64,000 nucleotides of DNA. Origin: Hyphomicrobiales bacterium. GTDB taxonomy: Bacteria; Pseudomonadota; Alphaproteobacteria; Rhizobiales; Devosiaceae. The stretch covers positions 248,001 to 312,000 of the forward strand of contig JAIYDI010000019.1 of the NCBI GenBank assembly GCA_027487555.1, written 5' to 3'. The notes below the pieces were generated by a model. It was not told the DNA's origin, ran no database searches, and saw nothing but the letters and a program-made list of their open reading frames with translations. Positions 42,173 through 52,035 of the stretch are shown piece after piece. Each line of letters starts with the position of its first letter. Position 1 is the first letter of the stretch. A program made the position numbers and the translations under genes.

Positions 42173-43119
42173 TGGGCATTTTCGCCGCGCCTGTCGCGCT
42201 TATCATCGACCGGCTGTTCGGTTACCCGGATACGCTGTTCCTGCGGATCGGCCACCCCGTCACCTGGATCGGCGCGCTGATTGCGTGGCTCGACCGGACC
42301 TTGAACCGCAAGGACAGGGGCCGCGTCTGGGGCGTGCTGGCCCTCGTCACCATTATCGGCGCGACGCTGCTGGTCACCCTGCCGATCGCCTGGCTCTGCC
42401 GGACTGTGCCGTTCGGTTTCGTGTTGGAAGGCCTGTTGGCCTCAAGCCTCATTGCCCAGAAATCACTCCGCGATCACGTCGCGGCGGTCGCCGATGGCCT
42501 TGCTCGCTCGCTGCCGGAAGGGCGCGCCAAGGTCGCGATGATCGTCGGACGCGACCCCGAAACGCTCGATGAGGCAGGCGTCGCCCGCGCCGCCATTGAG
42601 AGCCTCGCCGAATCCACTTCCGATGGCGTCGTCGCACCGCTTTTCTGGCTGCTGCTCTTCGGGCTTCCCGGTATCGCTCTGTACAAGGCCGTGAACACCG
42701 CCGATTCGATGATCGGCCACAAGACCGAGCGACACCTGATGTTCGGCTGGGCGGCAGCGCGCTTCGATGACCTGTTGAACCTCGTGCCGGCGCGGCTCTC
42801 CGCGCTGCTGGTTGTATTTGCGGCGATGCTCACCCCCGGCGCGTCGCCCCGCGCTGCGCTCGCGACCGCGCTCGCGGATGCGCGAAAGCACGATTCGCCG
42901 AATGCCGGCTGGCCCGAAGCGGCCTTCGCCGGCGCGCTGGGTTTCAGGCTGGGTGGTCCACGCGCCTACGCGGGCGAGGTGATCGACCTGCCCAGCTTCG
43001 GCACAGGCCGCGCCGACCTCGGCGCTACGGACATCGTGACAGCGCTCAGGCTCTATACCCGCCTCAACGACGTGATCCTCGCGATCGCTATCGGTGTGGC
43101 GGTAGCGGGCATCCTTTAG
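42172..43119 (+). CDS. cobD: Adenosylcobinamide-phosphate synthase (CobD/CbiB)
   Basis: A 315-residue membrane protein of the CbiB family, with four to five hydrophobic segments. LIIDRLFGYPDTLFLRIGHP and the long motif around AIESLAESTSDGVVAPLFW and YKAVNTADSMIGHKTERH are diagnostic. It attaches the aminopropanol (or phosphate) arm to cobyric acid at the inner membrane. It starts in the cobQ stop. A palindromic repeat follows at 43173-43211. Confidence 0.93.
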   Translation: MGIFAAPVALIIDRLFGYPDTLFLRIGHPVTWIGALIAWLDRTLNRKDRGRVWGVLALVTIIGATLLVTLPIAWLCRTVPFGFVLEGLLASSLIAQKSLRDHVAAVADGLARSLPEGRAKVAMIVGRDPETLDEAGVARAAIESLAESTSDGVVAPLFWLLLFGLPGIALYKAVNTADSMIGHKTERHLMFGWAAARFDDLLNLVPARLSALLVVFAAMLTPGASPRAALATALADARKHDSPNAGWPEAAFAGALGFRLGGPRAYAGEVIDLPSFGTGRADLGATDIVTALRLYTRLNDVILAIAIGVAVAGIL

Positions 43120-43172
43120 GTCATTTTACCTTTTGGTTGAAACGATGAAGTGATCTAAGCCCTTGTTTTGTC

Positions 43173-43211
43173 GCGCTTTCAGGGAAAGTCGTGCGACTTC
43201 CCTGAAAGCGC
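43173..43211. repeat. Palindromic intergenic repeat (copy 2), likely terminator
   Basis: GCGCTTTCAGGGAAAGTCG (43173-43191) pairs with CGACTTCCCTGAAAGCGC (43194-43211) with one bulged A. It lies between converging cobD and cobU stops. It shares its outer arms and leading TTG-TTT-TCGCGCTTTC with the copy at 37492-37535. Confidence 0.8.
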
Positions 43212-43217
43212 TCTAGC

Positions 43218-43772
43218 TCACGCCTCATGGATGCGTTTGTCATTGCCCGCGGGCGGCAGCGTGCCCTTCAGCACCATCGGCAGACCGGCGACGACGAACA
43301 CCGCCGTCTCGCACACTTTCGCCAGCCGCTGATGCGCCGTCCCGGCCAGATCGCGGAACTGCCGCGCCATGGCATTGTCGGGCACGATGCCCAGCCCGAC
43401 CTCGTTGGAGACGAAAATGATCTGGCTCGTGGTGATCTCGTCCAGAGCTTCGATCAGCTCGTCGACGGCATCGGCGACATTGCGTTCGGCCATGATCAGG
43501 TTGGTGATCCACAGGGTCACGCAATCGACGAGAATCACATCATGGGCCGGGGCGCTGGCGCGGAGTTGCTCGGCGAGTTCGAGCGGCTCCTCGATGGTGT
43601 GGAAACGGTCTTCTCGGTCCGACCGGTGCCGGGCAATGCGCTGTTCCATCTCCTCGTCCCAGGCCTCCGCAGTGGCGAGATAGGCGGGGAACTTGCCCAG
43701 TGCCATCGCCAGGCGCTCGGCAAAGCCGGTCTTGCCCGATCGGGCGCCGCCCAAAACCAGCATGTGTCCCAT
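43218..43772 (-). CDS. cobU: Bifunctional adenosylcobinamide kinase / guanylyltransferase
   Basis: A 184-residue CobU/CobP protein. VLGGARSGKTGFAERLA is the P-loop, RIARHRSDREDRFHTIEEP holds the guanylated His region, VILVDCVTLWITNLI the second nucleotide motif, and FVSNEVGLGIVPDNAMARQF the typical late motif. It phosphorylates adenosylcobinamide and transfers GMP to give AdoCbi-GDP. The ATG at 43772 has GGAGG 6 nt upstream and is preferred over an ATG at 43793. It is a single leftward gene facing cobD. Confidence 0.93.
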   Translation of the reverse strand: MGHMLVLGGARSGKTGFAERLAMALGKFPAYLATAEAWDEEMEQRIARHRSDREDRFHTIEEPLELAEQLRASAPAHDVILVDCVTLWITNLIMAERNVADAVDELIEALDEITTSQIIFVSNEVGLGIVPDNAMARQFRDLAGTAHQRLAKVCETAVFVVAGLPMVLKGTLPPAGNDKRIHEA

Positions 43773-43995
43773 TGCGATCCTCCCGAACTTCAATCCCGCG
43801 TTGCGTAAATCCGCGCCGCGCGCTAACCCCGATGGTGCTGGAGTCGAAGCGCTTCGAACGGCCCAATTGCGGCTGACGGCCTTGCCTCTGGTGCTCGCTT
43901 ATAGGACTTTCGTCTAGAGCCCTTTGGCATTATGGTCCACAACCTGTGCGCAGGCCCGGATCGTGGCCGGGTTCTGAAACTGGAGAGTGCGCCCG

Positions 43996-44931
43996 TTGGC
44001 CAGGTATTATCTCGGGGTGGATGGTGGGGGCACCAACTGCCGCATTCGGCTTGCCGATGAAAACCTCAACACGCTGGCCGATGCGTCGGGCGGCCGATCC
44101 AACCTGCAGATCGAAGGCGGCGAGCCCGCGTTTCGCTCCATCACCGAAGGCACACGCGAGGCCTTCGAGAAGGCCGGCGTCGACATCGCCGAAACGAGGA
44201 ACACCTATGCCTGCTTCGGCATGGCCGGCGGACGTCTGCCCTCGGCCCGCGAGGCCTTTGCCAGGCGCTCCTGGCCCTTTGCCGCCGTGCAGGTCTATGA
44301 CGATATCGATATTGCCCGTGCTGGCGCCCATGGCGGCGCCGATGGCGGCGTGATCATCGTCGGCACCGGCTCCGCAGCATTGGCGCAGGCTGCCGGCCAG
44401 CGCCATCAGGCCGGCGGCTGGGGATTCCATATCGGCGACCAGATGAGCGGGGCCATCCTCGGTCGCGAACTGATCCGGCGTGCGGTCGAGGCCGCCGATG
44501 GCCTCGTGTCCGGTTCGCCGCTCACCGAGGCCGTTGTCCGGGTTCTCGGCGGTTCGGTCGACGCGGTCATGGATTGGTCTTTCCCCCAGGATCTGCGCCC
44601 CGCGGCCCCCGTCAGCGACGGGAAGGCACCCGCTACCCTGCTCGGACGCGCCCCGGCCGAATTCGGCGCGCTGATGCCGCTCTTCTTCGAGTTTTTCGAG
44701 AAGGGCGACCCGGTAGCACAGGAGCTCATGGAGCTCGAGCTCGGCTACATCGACAATTACGTGCGCTGGTTCAAGGCGCGCGGCGTGACCCGCATGGCAG
44801 CGGTCGGCGGCCTCGGCACACGGCTCTATCCGCAGATGATGGCGCGTTACGGCGATTTCATCGTGCGCCCCATGCACGAACCGCTTCATGGCGCCGTCAT
44901 CCTCGCCAAGCAGCATTTCCCTCCCGCCTGA
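43996..44931 (+). CDS. BadF/BadG-type sugar kinase (N-acetylglucosamine kinase-like)
   Basis: An ASKHA-fold kinase of about 311 residues. YYLGVDGGGTNCRIRLAD is the phosphate-1 motif, NTYACFGMAGGRLP and IIVGTGSAALAQ the next nucleotide motifs, and GGWGFHIGDQMSGAILGREL is typical of bacterial N-acetylglucosamine kinases. It probably phosphorylates an amino sugar. The start is uncertain: TTG at 43996 has GGAG at good spacing, while GTG at 43987 lies too close to the same site. It precedes zwf by 25 bp and may be co-transcribed with the Entner-Doudoroff genes. Confidence 0.82.
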   Translation: MARYYLGVDGGGTNCRIRLADENLNTLADASGGRSNLQIEGGEPAFRSITEGTREAFEKAGVDIAETRNTYACFGMAGGRLPSAREAFARRSWPFAAVQVYDDIDIARAGAHGGADGGVIIVGTGSAALAQAAGQRHQAGGWGFHIGDQMSGAILGRELIRRAVEAADGLVSGSPLTEAVVRVLGGSVDAVMDWSFPQDLRPAAPVSDGKAPATLLGRAPAEFGALMPLFFEFFEKGDPVAQELMELELGYIDNYVRWFKARGVTRMAAVGGLGTRLYPQMMARYGDFIVRPMHEPLHGAVILAKQHFPPA

Positions 44932-44956
44932 GACGAAAATTAGGAGTGCCTACAGC

Positions 44957-46438
44957 GTGTCCAGTCGCATCATTCCCGTCCAGCCTTTCGACTATGTCGT
45001 GTTCGGCGCGACCGGCGATCTCACCAAGCGCAAGCTGATCCCGGCGCTCTATCACCGCTTCATGGACGGGCAGTTCGACGAGCAGAGCCGCATCATAGGC
45101 GTTTCCCGCTCGAAATTGTCCGATGCCGAGTTCCAGACACTGGTACGCGACTCGATCAAAAGTTTCGTCGAGAAGGCCTATCAGGACGACAAGACCACCG
45201 AGCGCTTCGTGTCCGTGTGCTCCTATGTCGCCAATGACGTCACCGACGAAAGCAACTGGGGAGATCTCGGCAAGAACCTCAGGTCCGACCCGAAAATCAT
45301 ACGCGCCTTCTATCTGGCCATCGCGCCCGATCTGTTCGGGCCTACCTGTGAATATATCCAGAAAAAAAAGTACTATCGGCGCGATGCGCGCGTGGTGATC
45401 GAGAAACCGCTGGGACATGATCTGGCATCCTCGATTGCCATCAACGACGAAGTCTCGAAGATATTCAAGGAAGATCAGGTCTACCGGATCGATCATTATC
45501 TCGGCAAGGAGACGGTACAAAACCTGCTCGCGCTGCGCTTTGCCAACATTCTGTTTGAACCGATCTGGAACTCCGCTCACATCGACCACGTCCAGATCAC
45601 CGTGGCCGAGAGCGTCGGGGCCGGTACCCGCGGCTACTACGACGAATCCGGCGCGCTCCGCGACATGGTGCAGAACCACATTATCCAGCTGCTCTGCCTC
45701 GTCGCCATGGAGCCGCCTGCGTCGGACGATGCCAACGCATTGCGTGACGAAAAGCTCAAGGTGCTGCGCTCGCTCAAGCCCATATCCGGGCAGGAGGTGT
45801 CCAAGTTGACCGTGCGCGGCCAGTATCGCGCCGGCTCGGTCGATGGCGGCGCCGTGGCGAGCTACCAGGACGAACTACCGGCCGAAAAGAAGGGGTCGCG
45901 CACCGAAACCTTCGTTGCCATCAAGGCCGAGATCGAGAACTGGCGCTGGGCGGGCGTGCCTTTCTATATCCGGACCGGCAAGCGGCTGCCGAGCCGCGCC
46001 TCCGAGATCGTCATCCAGTTCCGCAACATCCCGCATTCGATCTTCGACCATGCCGAGGGGGCGCCGCGGGCCAACCGGCTCGTGATCCGCATCCAGCCCG
46101 ACGAGGGCGTGAAGCTGTTCCTGATGATCAAGGATCCGGGTCCGGGTGGTATGCGCCTGCGCGAAGTGCCGCTGAACCTCAGCTTTGCCCAGACCTTCAC
46201 CGAACGTACGCCTGAAGCCTATGAGCGCCTGTTGCTCGACGTGATCCGCGGCCAGCAGAGCCTGTTCATGCGGCGCGACGAACTTGAGGCCGCGTGGACG
46301 TGGATCGACCCTATCCGCGAAGCATGGAACAGCGCCACCGACGCGCCGCAGCAGTACATGTCCGGCACCTGGGGCCCTACCGCGGCGATCGCGCTTATCG
46401 AGCGTGATGGTCGCACCTGGCATGAGGATATCAATTGA
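44957..46438 (+). CDS. zwf: Glucose-6-phosphate 1-dehydrogenase
   Basis: A 493-residue G6PD. FGATGDLTKRKLIPALYHRF is the NADP-binding start, EKPLGHDLASS and RIDHYLGKETVQNLLALRFA (substrate and catalytic His region) are the family signature, and IRTGKRLPSRASEIVIQF follows. It oxidises glucose-6-phosphate to 6-phosphogluconolactone. The GTG at 44957 has AGGAG 10 nt upstream. It heads zwf-pgl-edd, with a 4-bp TTGA overlap to pgl. Confidence 0.96.
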   Translation: MSSRIIPVQPFDYVVFGATGDLTKRKLIPALYHRFMDGQFDEQSRIIGVSRSKLSDAEFQTLVRDSIKSFVEKAYQDDKTTERFVSVCSYVANDVTDESNWGDLGKNLRSDPKIIRAFYLAIAPDLFGPTCEYIQKKKYYRRDARVVIEKPLGHDLASSIAINDEVSKIFKEDQVYRIDHYLGKETVQNLLALRFANILFEPIWNSAHIDHVQITVAESVGAGTRGYYDESGALRDMVQNHIIQLLCLVAMEPPASDDANALRDEKLKVLRSLKPISGQEVSKLTVRGQYRAGSVDGGAVASYQDELPAEKKGSRTETFVAIKAEIENWRWAGVPFYIRTGKRLPSRASEIVIQFRNIPHSIFDHAEGAPRANRLVIRIQPDEGVKLFLMIKDPGPGGMRLREVPLNLSFAQTFTERTPEAYERLLLDVIRGQQSLFMRRDELEAAWTWIDPIREAWNSATDAPQQYMSGTWGPTAAIALIERDGRTWHEDIN

Positions 46439-47133
46439 CGGCGACGCGGCGAAGCTTTGCTTCGAAGGAAGAGCTGGCCAAAGCCTTGTCAGAGGACGTG
46501 GCGAGCAAGCTGAACGCGGGCATCCAAGCCCGCGGGCAGGCCGTACTCGCCGTCTCGGGCGGATCGACGCCAGGCAGGTTCTTTGCGCAACTCGGCAAGC
46601 GCAAGGATATCGCCTGGGAGCTGGTGACCGTGACGCTGGTGGATGAGCGCTGGGTGGATGAGGTCAGCGACCGCTCCAATGCCGCGCTCGTCAACGAGAA
46701 GATGCTGCAGGGTCCGGCGGCCTCCGCGCATTTCGTGCCGCTCTATTCCGGCGGTGAAGAACCGGATGCGGCGGGGATTTCCCGCACCAATGCCGCGCTT
46801 GCCGAGCTGCCGCCGCGCTTCGATGCCGTGATCCTTGGCATGGGCAGCGACGGGCACACGGCCTCGTTCTTTCCGGGCGGTGACACGCTCGACCTGGCGC
46901 TGACCGGCGAGGGGCCGGCCGTCGCCATCCGTGCACCGGGAGCTGGGGAGCCCCGCGTCACTTTTACGCTGAACCGGCTTCTCGCTACCGAGGGCCTGTT
47001 CCTGCATATCGAGGGGGAGGAAAAACTGCGGGTTTTGGAGGCCGCCGAAGCCGATGGTCCGGTGGCGGACATGCCGGTCCGGGCTGTTCTGCGGCAGGAT
47101 ACCACCCCGCTTACCATTTTCTGGTGCCCCTGA
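46435..47133 (+). CDS. pgl: 6-Phosphogluconolactonase
   Basis: A 232-residue lactonase of the Pgl/DevB family (glucosamine-6-phosphate isomerase fold). [36 protein letters not shown] and [17 protein letters not shown] are the family motifs, with the general-base His in DGHTAS. It hydrolyses the product of Zwf. The start is TTG at 46435 within the zwf stop (TTGA), with GAGGAT upstream. It is followed by edd after 25 bp. Confidence 0.93.
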   Translation: MTATRRSFASKEELAKALSEDVASKLNAGIQARGQAVLAVSGGSTPGRFFAQLGKRKDIAWELVTVTLVDERWVDEVSDRSNAALVNEKMLQGPAASAHFVPLYSGGEEPDAAGISRTNAALAELPPRFDAVILGMGSDGHTASFFPGGDTLDLALTGEGPAVAIRAPGAGEPRVTFTLNRLLATEGLFLHIEGEEKLRVLEAAEADGPVADMPVRAVLRQDTTPLTIFWCP

Positions 47134-47158
47134 ACCGGGCCTGCCCAAGGAGTTCGAT

Positions 47159-48973
47159 ATGTCGGTGGCCAAGACCATTCGGGACGTTACAGAGCGCATC
47201 CGTCAGCGTTCCGCTGAAAGCCGCAGTGATTATCTGCGCCGCATCGAAGGCCAGCGCGAGAGCGGCGTCTATCGTGCAACGCTGGCTTGCGGCAACCTCG
47301 CGCACGGCTTCGCGGCGTGTTCGCCAGCGGACAAGGCAAAGCTTGCGGGCTCGAAGGCGCCCAATCTTGGCATCGTCACCTCCTTCAACGACATGTTGAG
47401 CGCGCATCAGCCCTACGAGACCTATCCAGCGATCATCAAGGATGCGGCTCGCTCGATCGGCGCGACGGCGCAGGTGGCGGGTGGCGTGCCGGCCATGTGC
47501 GATGGTGTGACCCAGGGGCAGCCAGGCATGGACCTCAGCCTGTTCAGCCGCGATGTCATCGCCATGGGGACGGCCGTCGCGCTCAGCCATAACATGTTCG
47601 ATTCCGCCGTCTATCTGGGCATCTGCGACAAGATCGTACCGGGCCTGCTGATCGGCGCCCTGACCTTCGGGCACCTGCCGGGCGTCTTCGTGCCTGCCGG
47701 TCCTATGCCCTCGGGCATCTCGAACGACGAGAAGGCCAAGGTCCGCCAGCTTTATGCCGAAGGCAAGGTTGGCCGCGCCGAACTGCTCGAGAGTGAGGCA
47801 AAGTCCTACCATTCGCCGGGCACCTGCACTTTCTACGGCACGGCCAATTCCAACCAGATGCTCATGGAAATCATGGGCTTGCACCTGCCTGGCGCGAGCT
47901 TCATCAATCCCGGCACGCCGCTGCGCGAGGCGCTGACCCGCGAGGCGACCAAGCGCGCGCTCTCGATCACTGCCGAGGGCAACGACTACACGCCCATCGG
48001 GCACGTGGTCGATGAGAAGGTCATGGTCAACGGCATGGTCGGGTTGCTGGCAACCGGAGGCTCAACCAACCACACTATCCATCTGGTGGCGATCGCGGCC
48101 GCCGCAGGCATCCGTATCACCTGGGAAGACATGTCCGATCTGTCCTCGGCTGTGCCGCTGCTCGCACGCGTCTATCCGAATGGCAGTGCCGACGTGAACC
48201 ATTTCCACAATGCCGGTGGCATGGGCTTCCTTATCCGCCAGTTGCTTGAAGGCGGCTATTTGCATGAGGACGTGAAGACCGTCTGGGGCACGGGCCTTTC
48301 GGGCTACACCGTCGAAGCCAGGCTCGAGGACGAAAAGCTCGCCTTCGTGCCTTCGCCTGTCGCGTCAGGCGACCCGAAGGTTCTGGCCCCCCTGAAGGAT
48401 GCGTTCTCGCAGAATGGCGGCCTCAAGCTGCTGTCCGGAAATCTCGGCAAGTCGGTCATCAAGGTCTCGGCCGTGAAGGAGGCAAATCGTGTCGTCGAGG
48501 CGCGCGCCCGCGTCTTCCACAGCCAGGATGGCATGCTCGCGGCCTTCAAGTCTGGCGAGATCTCGGGCGATGTCATCGCCGTCGTGCGCTTCCAGGGGCC
48601 GAAGTCAATCGGCATGCCCGAGCTGCACAAGCTCACCCCGGCACTCGGCGTCCTGCAGGATCGTGGCCACAAGGTGGCTCTGCTGACGGATGGCCGCATG
48701 TCGGGCGCCTCGGGCAAGGTGCCTGCCGCAATCCATATGACGCCCGAAGCCTCCGACGGCGGTGCGATCTCCCGTATCCGTGATGGCGACCTGATCCGGC
48801 TCGACGCTAACGAGGGTACGCTCAACTTCATCGGCGACGAGAAGGAATTCTTTGCCCGCACGCCGGCGAGCGAGAATCTCGAGCGCCAGCATTTCGGCAT
48901 GGGCCGCGAACTCTTCGCCGGCTTCCGTGCGCTGGTGGGCACGGCAGATCGCGGCGCGAGCGTGTTCGGGTGA
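47159..48973 (+). CDS. edd: Phosphogluconate dehydratase
   Basis: A 604-residue IlvD/Edd family dehydratase. The Fe-S ligands are expected in the Cys-containing motifs [20 protein letters not shown] and [16 protein letters not shown], as in Edd. [34 protein letters not shown] and [20 protein letters not shown] follow. It converts 6-phosphogluconate to 2-keto-3-deoxy-6-phosphogluconate. AAGGAG precedes the ATG. The aldolase gene eda is not in the window. Confidence 0.96.
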   Translation: MSVAKTIRDVTERIRQRSAESRSDYLRRIEGQRESGVYRATLACGNLAHGFAACSPADKAKLAGSKAPNLGIVTSFNDMLSAHQPYETYPAIIKDAARSIGATAQVAGGVPAMCDGVTQGQPGMDLSLFSRDVIAMGTAVALSHNMFDSAVYLGICDKIVPGLLIGALTFGHLPGVFVPAGPMPSGISNDEKAKVRQLYAEGKVGRAELLESEAKSYHSPGTCTFYGTANSNQMLMEIMGLHLPGASFINPGTPLREALTREATKRALSITAEGNDYTPIGHVVDEKVMVNGMVGLLATGGSTNHTIHLVAIAAAAGIRITWEDMSDLSSAVPLLARVYPNGSADVNHFHNAGGMGFLIRQLLEGGYLHEDVKTVWGTGLSGYTVEARLEDEKLAFVPSPVASGDPKVLAPLKDAFSQNGGLKLLSGNLGKSVIKVSAVKEANRVVEARARVFHSQDGMLAAFKSGEISGDVIAVVRFQGPKSIGMPELHKLTPALGVLQDRGHKVALLTDGRMSGASGKVPAAIHMTPEASDGGAISRIRDGDLIRLDANEGTLNFIGDEKEFFARTPASENLERQHFGMGRELFAGFRALVGTADRGASVFG

Positions 48974-49002
48974 GGGCCTGAGCGCGACTTTGGTCGAACC
49001 GT

Positions 49003-49893
49003 CTATCCGCGAACGGACAGCCCCATCGGGGAGCAAAAGCCGCTAGCGGCCTCTGCTTGGCTATAGTCATGTCGAGGCCGCGGCTTATGCGTTGTGCTCC
49101 ATCTGTCCGCCATGGCTTCGGCCTCTGCAATTTCCCGTTGGCTGAGCAGTTCCGACACAGCCTTCAGTGACAATGCGCCCGCGAGGCAACCTTGCTGTGC
49201 GGAAAGTCGATACCACATAGCGGCGGTGAGGCGATCCGCAGGTGCTCCAAATCCAAATTGAGCCATTGTCCCCATGAGTTGTAGCGCGGGACGATATCTC
49301 TGTTCCGCAGCAAGGCCTATCCAGTGTCCTGCTTCGGTGAAATCAATCTGCGGATTGAATGGACTGAATGCTAGCCAAATACCCAGCCCGAACTGTGCCC
49401 GCTCGTGGCCAAGTGCCGCCAGGCGGCGTTCGGTTGCTTCTCCCGCAACTACATCACGCGGTACGACATCGCCCACCAGCTGCAATCCTGCCAGCATATG
49501 TTGCGCTTTGTAACTGCCGTGCTCAACGGCTTTCATCATCCATTCTACTGCTAACTCTTCGTTTGGCGGCCCGACCTCGCCATTGAAATAGACTACCGAG
49601 ATGTCGAACTCGGACTCCGCGCTGCCCAGCGCAGCACCACGCTGTGACCACTTCAGCCCTGCGGCATAGTCTATTGGGGTACCTTCTCCGTGGAAGTACA
49701 TATCGGCCAGGATTTCGATGGCGCGGACATTGTCCTGCTCCGCAAGATCGGTAAACATGGCGAATGCAGCGGCATCGTCACCTTTGTCATACGCAGATAT
49801 CGCGTCGCTCAGCGTGACCGTTGACTGTGCAAGCGCGCCGCCTGCCCATAGGAGAATTAAAAACAAGGCGGATATTGGGCGACTTGCTGTCAT
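49003..49893 (-). CDS. Secreted Sel1-repeat protein
   Basis: A 296-residue protein with a signal peptide (MTASRPISALFLILLWAGGA then LAQ) and about five Sel1-like (TPR-type) repeats, such as AIEILADMYFHGEGTPIDYA, EFDISVVYFNGEVGPPNEEL and ALQLMGTMAQFGFGAPADRL. Sel1 repeats are protein-binding scaffolds. The partner is unknown. Its GC is lower than that of the sugar genes beside it. The ATG at 49893 starts the signal peptide; a longer start adds 20 unlikely residues. Confidence 0.8.
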   Translation of the reverse strand: MTASRPISALFLILLWAGGALAQSTVTLSDAISAYDKGDDAAAFAMFTDLAEQDNVRAIEILADMYFHGEGTPIDYAAGLKWSQRGAALGSAESEFDISVVYFNGEVGPPNEELAVEWMMKAVEHGSYKAQHMLAGLQLVGDVVPRDVVAGEATERRLAALGHERAQFGLGIWLAFSPFNPQIDFTEAGHWIGLAAEQRYRPALQLMGTMAQFGFGAPADRLTAAMWYRLSAQQGCLAGALSLKAVSELLSQREIAEAEAMADRWSTTHKPRPRHDYSQAEAASGFCSPMGLSVRG

Positions 49894-50014
49894 ATGAATA
49901 CCGAATTGTGGATATATGTATTTGAGACTGGCAGATGGAAGTGAATTTTGCAACCAGAGAAAATTGGACTGTGAATCTGGGTTGCTGATTGCCTCACTTC
50001 AACTGTGATACCGT

Positions 50015-50650
50015 CTACCGATCTGTCTGGTGTCCACTGCAATCCGGCCAGGGCACCACGGTGATTTCTGGCCAGATCGCCTTGGCGCGGGCGGCCTTCG
50101 TGTCGTGGGTCGCCTTGTTGGGCAGCACCGGGTTGGGCGCGACGCGGAACGCAAACACGTCGTCGAGCCCGAAGGGTGCGACGATGCTCATCCTGTCGTC
50201 AGCTTCCAACCGCGCACCCAGCGCGTGTGCCTTGGACGCGTAGCGCCCGAGCATCTCCGCTGACGAGGTGAGCGGCGTAAACTCCGTCGCCCCGAATTTC
50301 TCGGCGAACCACAGGTGCACCCGCGCCTGGTTCCGGCCCTGTACCGGCAGAGGCAGATTGGAAAATCGCGCCGTGACCTCCTGGATCACCCGGTCCTCCG
50401 CGGTCCAGCTCAAATCGGGGTCGAAATAGAACAGGTCGATATCGTTGACGTCGGAAAGCCCTGGGCGCGCGCTGAGCCGGTTCCACACGAGGTTGTAGAG
50501 CGCGCCGGCGACGATCATTCCGTCCGGCAGTTGCATGTCGCGAATGCCGTGCAGCACCTCCATCAGCACTGTCTCGGCGCCGATGAACGCGGTCAGCGTC
50601 TCGAGCTTCAGGTCGAACGGGGCATTGGCGAGGCGCAACGGATCGGTCAT
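50015..50650 (-). CDS. Nucleotidyltransferase-fold family protein (COG3575 type)
   Basis: A 211-residue protein. MQLPDGMIVAGALYNLVWNR, SDVNDIDLFYFDPDLSWTAE and VQGRNQARVHLWFAEKFG match a bacterial family annotated as nucleotidyltransferase-like (the DIDLFYFD stretch corresponds to the metal-binding Asp pair). The function is not established. The start is uncertain: ATG at 50650 begins the typical domain, and a GTG at 50731 would add 27 residues. It follows the M15-like peptidase gene in the same direction, about 110 bp downstream. Confidence 0.72.
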   Translation of the reverse strand: MTDPLRLANAPFDLKLETLTAFIGAETVLMEVLHGIRDMQLPDGMIVAGALYNLVWNRLSARPGLSDVNDIDLFYFDPDLSWTAEDRVIQEVTARFSNLPLPVQGRNQARVHLWFAEKFGATEFTPLTSSAEMLGRYASKAHALGARLEADDRMSIVAPFGLDDVFAFRVAPNPVLPNKATHDTKAARAKAIWPEITVVPWPDCSGHQTDR

Positions 50651-50759
50651 CCACCAAGGTGGAGGCCGATTCCGGTTTTTCGCCAATCGCCATTCCATCG
50701 GCGAGGCTGCCGCCCAATCGTTTGGCGCCACAAGCAGGGTTTCGGCGCGTGCCCTGTCG

Positions 50760-51254
50760 TCAGGTTGGCCGCTTGCCCGCCTTGGCCTCCTGAACGGTTA
50801 TCCCAATCGGCTGGATATGCGTCGGGTCCCAGCCGATCTTCACTTTGGCATTCCAGTTCTGGTCGGCGATGGCCTTGTCGATGCCTGCGACGAGTTCGAC
50901 GGGCATGTCCCAACGAATGCCGGTAGTGACGCCTTCTTGCCCCGCGATTGCTGCAAGTTGCAGCAGATAGGGTTTGCGCGAGTTGAGCGGTTTATCATCG
51001 TCGATCAGGTCTACCGCCAGCGCCTCTCTGCGGCCGTCTGGACCCGTGACGTTGTGAAAGCCGTAAAGCAACTTCGAATGCCCGGCGTCATAGGCCTTCT
51101 TTTGGTCCTCCGGCGAGCGCCACGCATCCTGTATGCGCGGGCGCCAGCCTGCCCCCTCCATTCCCGCAATCACCCTCGCTACCCGCGCTGCGAAAGTCGG
51201 ATAGAGTTCGGTGAGCTTCTGCGCATTGCGTTCCTTGCGCCTGGGTTCGAGCAT
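50760..51254 (-). CDS. M15-type peptidoglycan peptidase / endolysin-like protein
   Basis: A 164-residue protein without a signal peptide. WRPRIQDAWRSPEDQKKAYD, KLLYGFHNVTGPDGRREALA, VDLIDDD and the late GWDPTHIQP match the D-Ala-D-Ala peptidase fold (M15, VanY/phage endolysin group), with His, Asp and a late His as zinc ligands. The ATG at 51254 has a strong AGGAGGAGA site; the upstream in-frame start is rejected. The lack of a secretion signal and the small size suit a phage-type endolysin, but no other phage genes are present. Confidence 0.75.
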   Translation of the reverse strand: MLEPRRKERNAQKLTELYPTFAARVARVIAGMEGAGWRPRIQDAWRSPEDQKKAYDAGHSKLLYGFHNVTGPDGRREALAVDLIDDDKPLNSRKPYLLQLAAIAGQEGVTTGIRWDMPVELVAGIDKAIADQNWNAKVKIGWDPTHIQPIGITVQEAKAGKRPT

Positions 51255-51443
51255 GTCGTCTCCTCCTGATGCTTCAGCCGGCAAGCATAAGCGAGGCAAG
51301 GGGCGCGGGGATTGGTTGACCTACCTACGAAGGATACCGGACCCCAAATGCGCGCCTACCGCCAGCGCCGCACCCTCTGCCTTCCCCTCCCGGCCAAGTC
51401 GCGCTAGGGCTGCTGCATCAGGCACGAGTCGGGAGAGGGCCGG

Positions 51444-52025
51444 ATGCACCTGCGGGCCAGATCCATCTTTGCGGGCATGTTGCTTGCCGCAGTCGCCGGC
51501 TGCTCCTCGCTGCCGATCGGAGCGGGTCCGGCAACCCCGGTTCTTGATCCGCTCAAGGATGATCTCAGCAAGCTGCTGATCGCCTACGATCTGCCCGACA
51601 CGCTCGAGGCCGTCCCCGGTGCATCGACGCTCACAGTCGGCGTCACCGCACCCAGCGGCACGCGGAATGTCGCGGCACAGCTCGTTCCGGCCGATTTCGA
51701 CGATGTGGCCGGTGCCCTGCCGGACCCGGCGGATGGCCGCTTCTATGTGCTGTTCGGGTTCACCACAACCGATCAGACGGCGCTTGGCAAGCTGCAGGGC
51801 TTTGCACGCGCCCAGCCGCCTGGCAGCGCGCGGCTTTCGGTCGATCTCGCGCCGGGCCTCTGCTTCAACGAGAGCATCGACCCGGCATCCGTTCGCGTCA
51901 CCGTGCTGGTAGCCACAAAGGGCGGTGGACCGCTGATCCCGCTGATTGCCAATACCCCGCTTGCCACGCTGATCGCGCAATCACCGGGCGCCAGCCTCGC
52001 GGCCTGTAGTGGGCATTCGGGCTAG
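51444..52025 (+). CDS. Lipoprotein of unknown function
   Basis: A 193-residue protein with a lipoprotein signal peptide ending in LAAVAGCSSLP (lipidation Cys near residue 20). The mature domain has repeated beta-type stretches (STLTVGVTAPSGTRNVAAQL, DGRFYVLFGFTTTDQTALGK). No named family is recognised. It would sit in the outer or inner membrane facing the periplasm. It converges with the coiled-coil gene at 52036, with 10 bp between stops. Confidence 0.7.
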   Translation: MHLRARSIFAGMLLAAVAGCSSLPIGAGPATPVLDPLKDDLSKLLIAYDLPDTLEAVPGASTLTVGVTAPSGTRNVAAQLVPADFDDVAGALPDPADGRFYVLFGFTTTDQTALGKLQGFARAQPPGSARLSVDLAPGLCFNESIDPASVRVTVLVATKGGGPLIPLIANTPLATLIAQSPGASLAACSGHSG

Positions 52026-52035
52026 GCAGGGCGCC

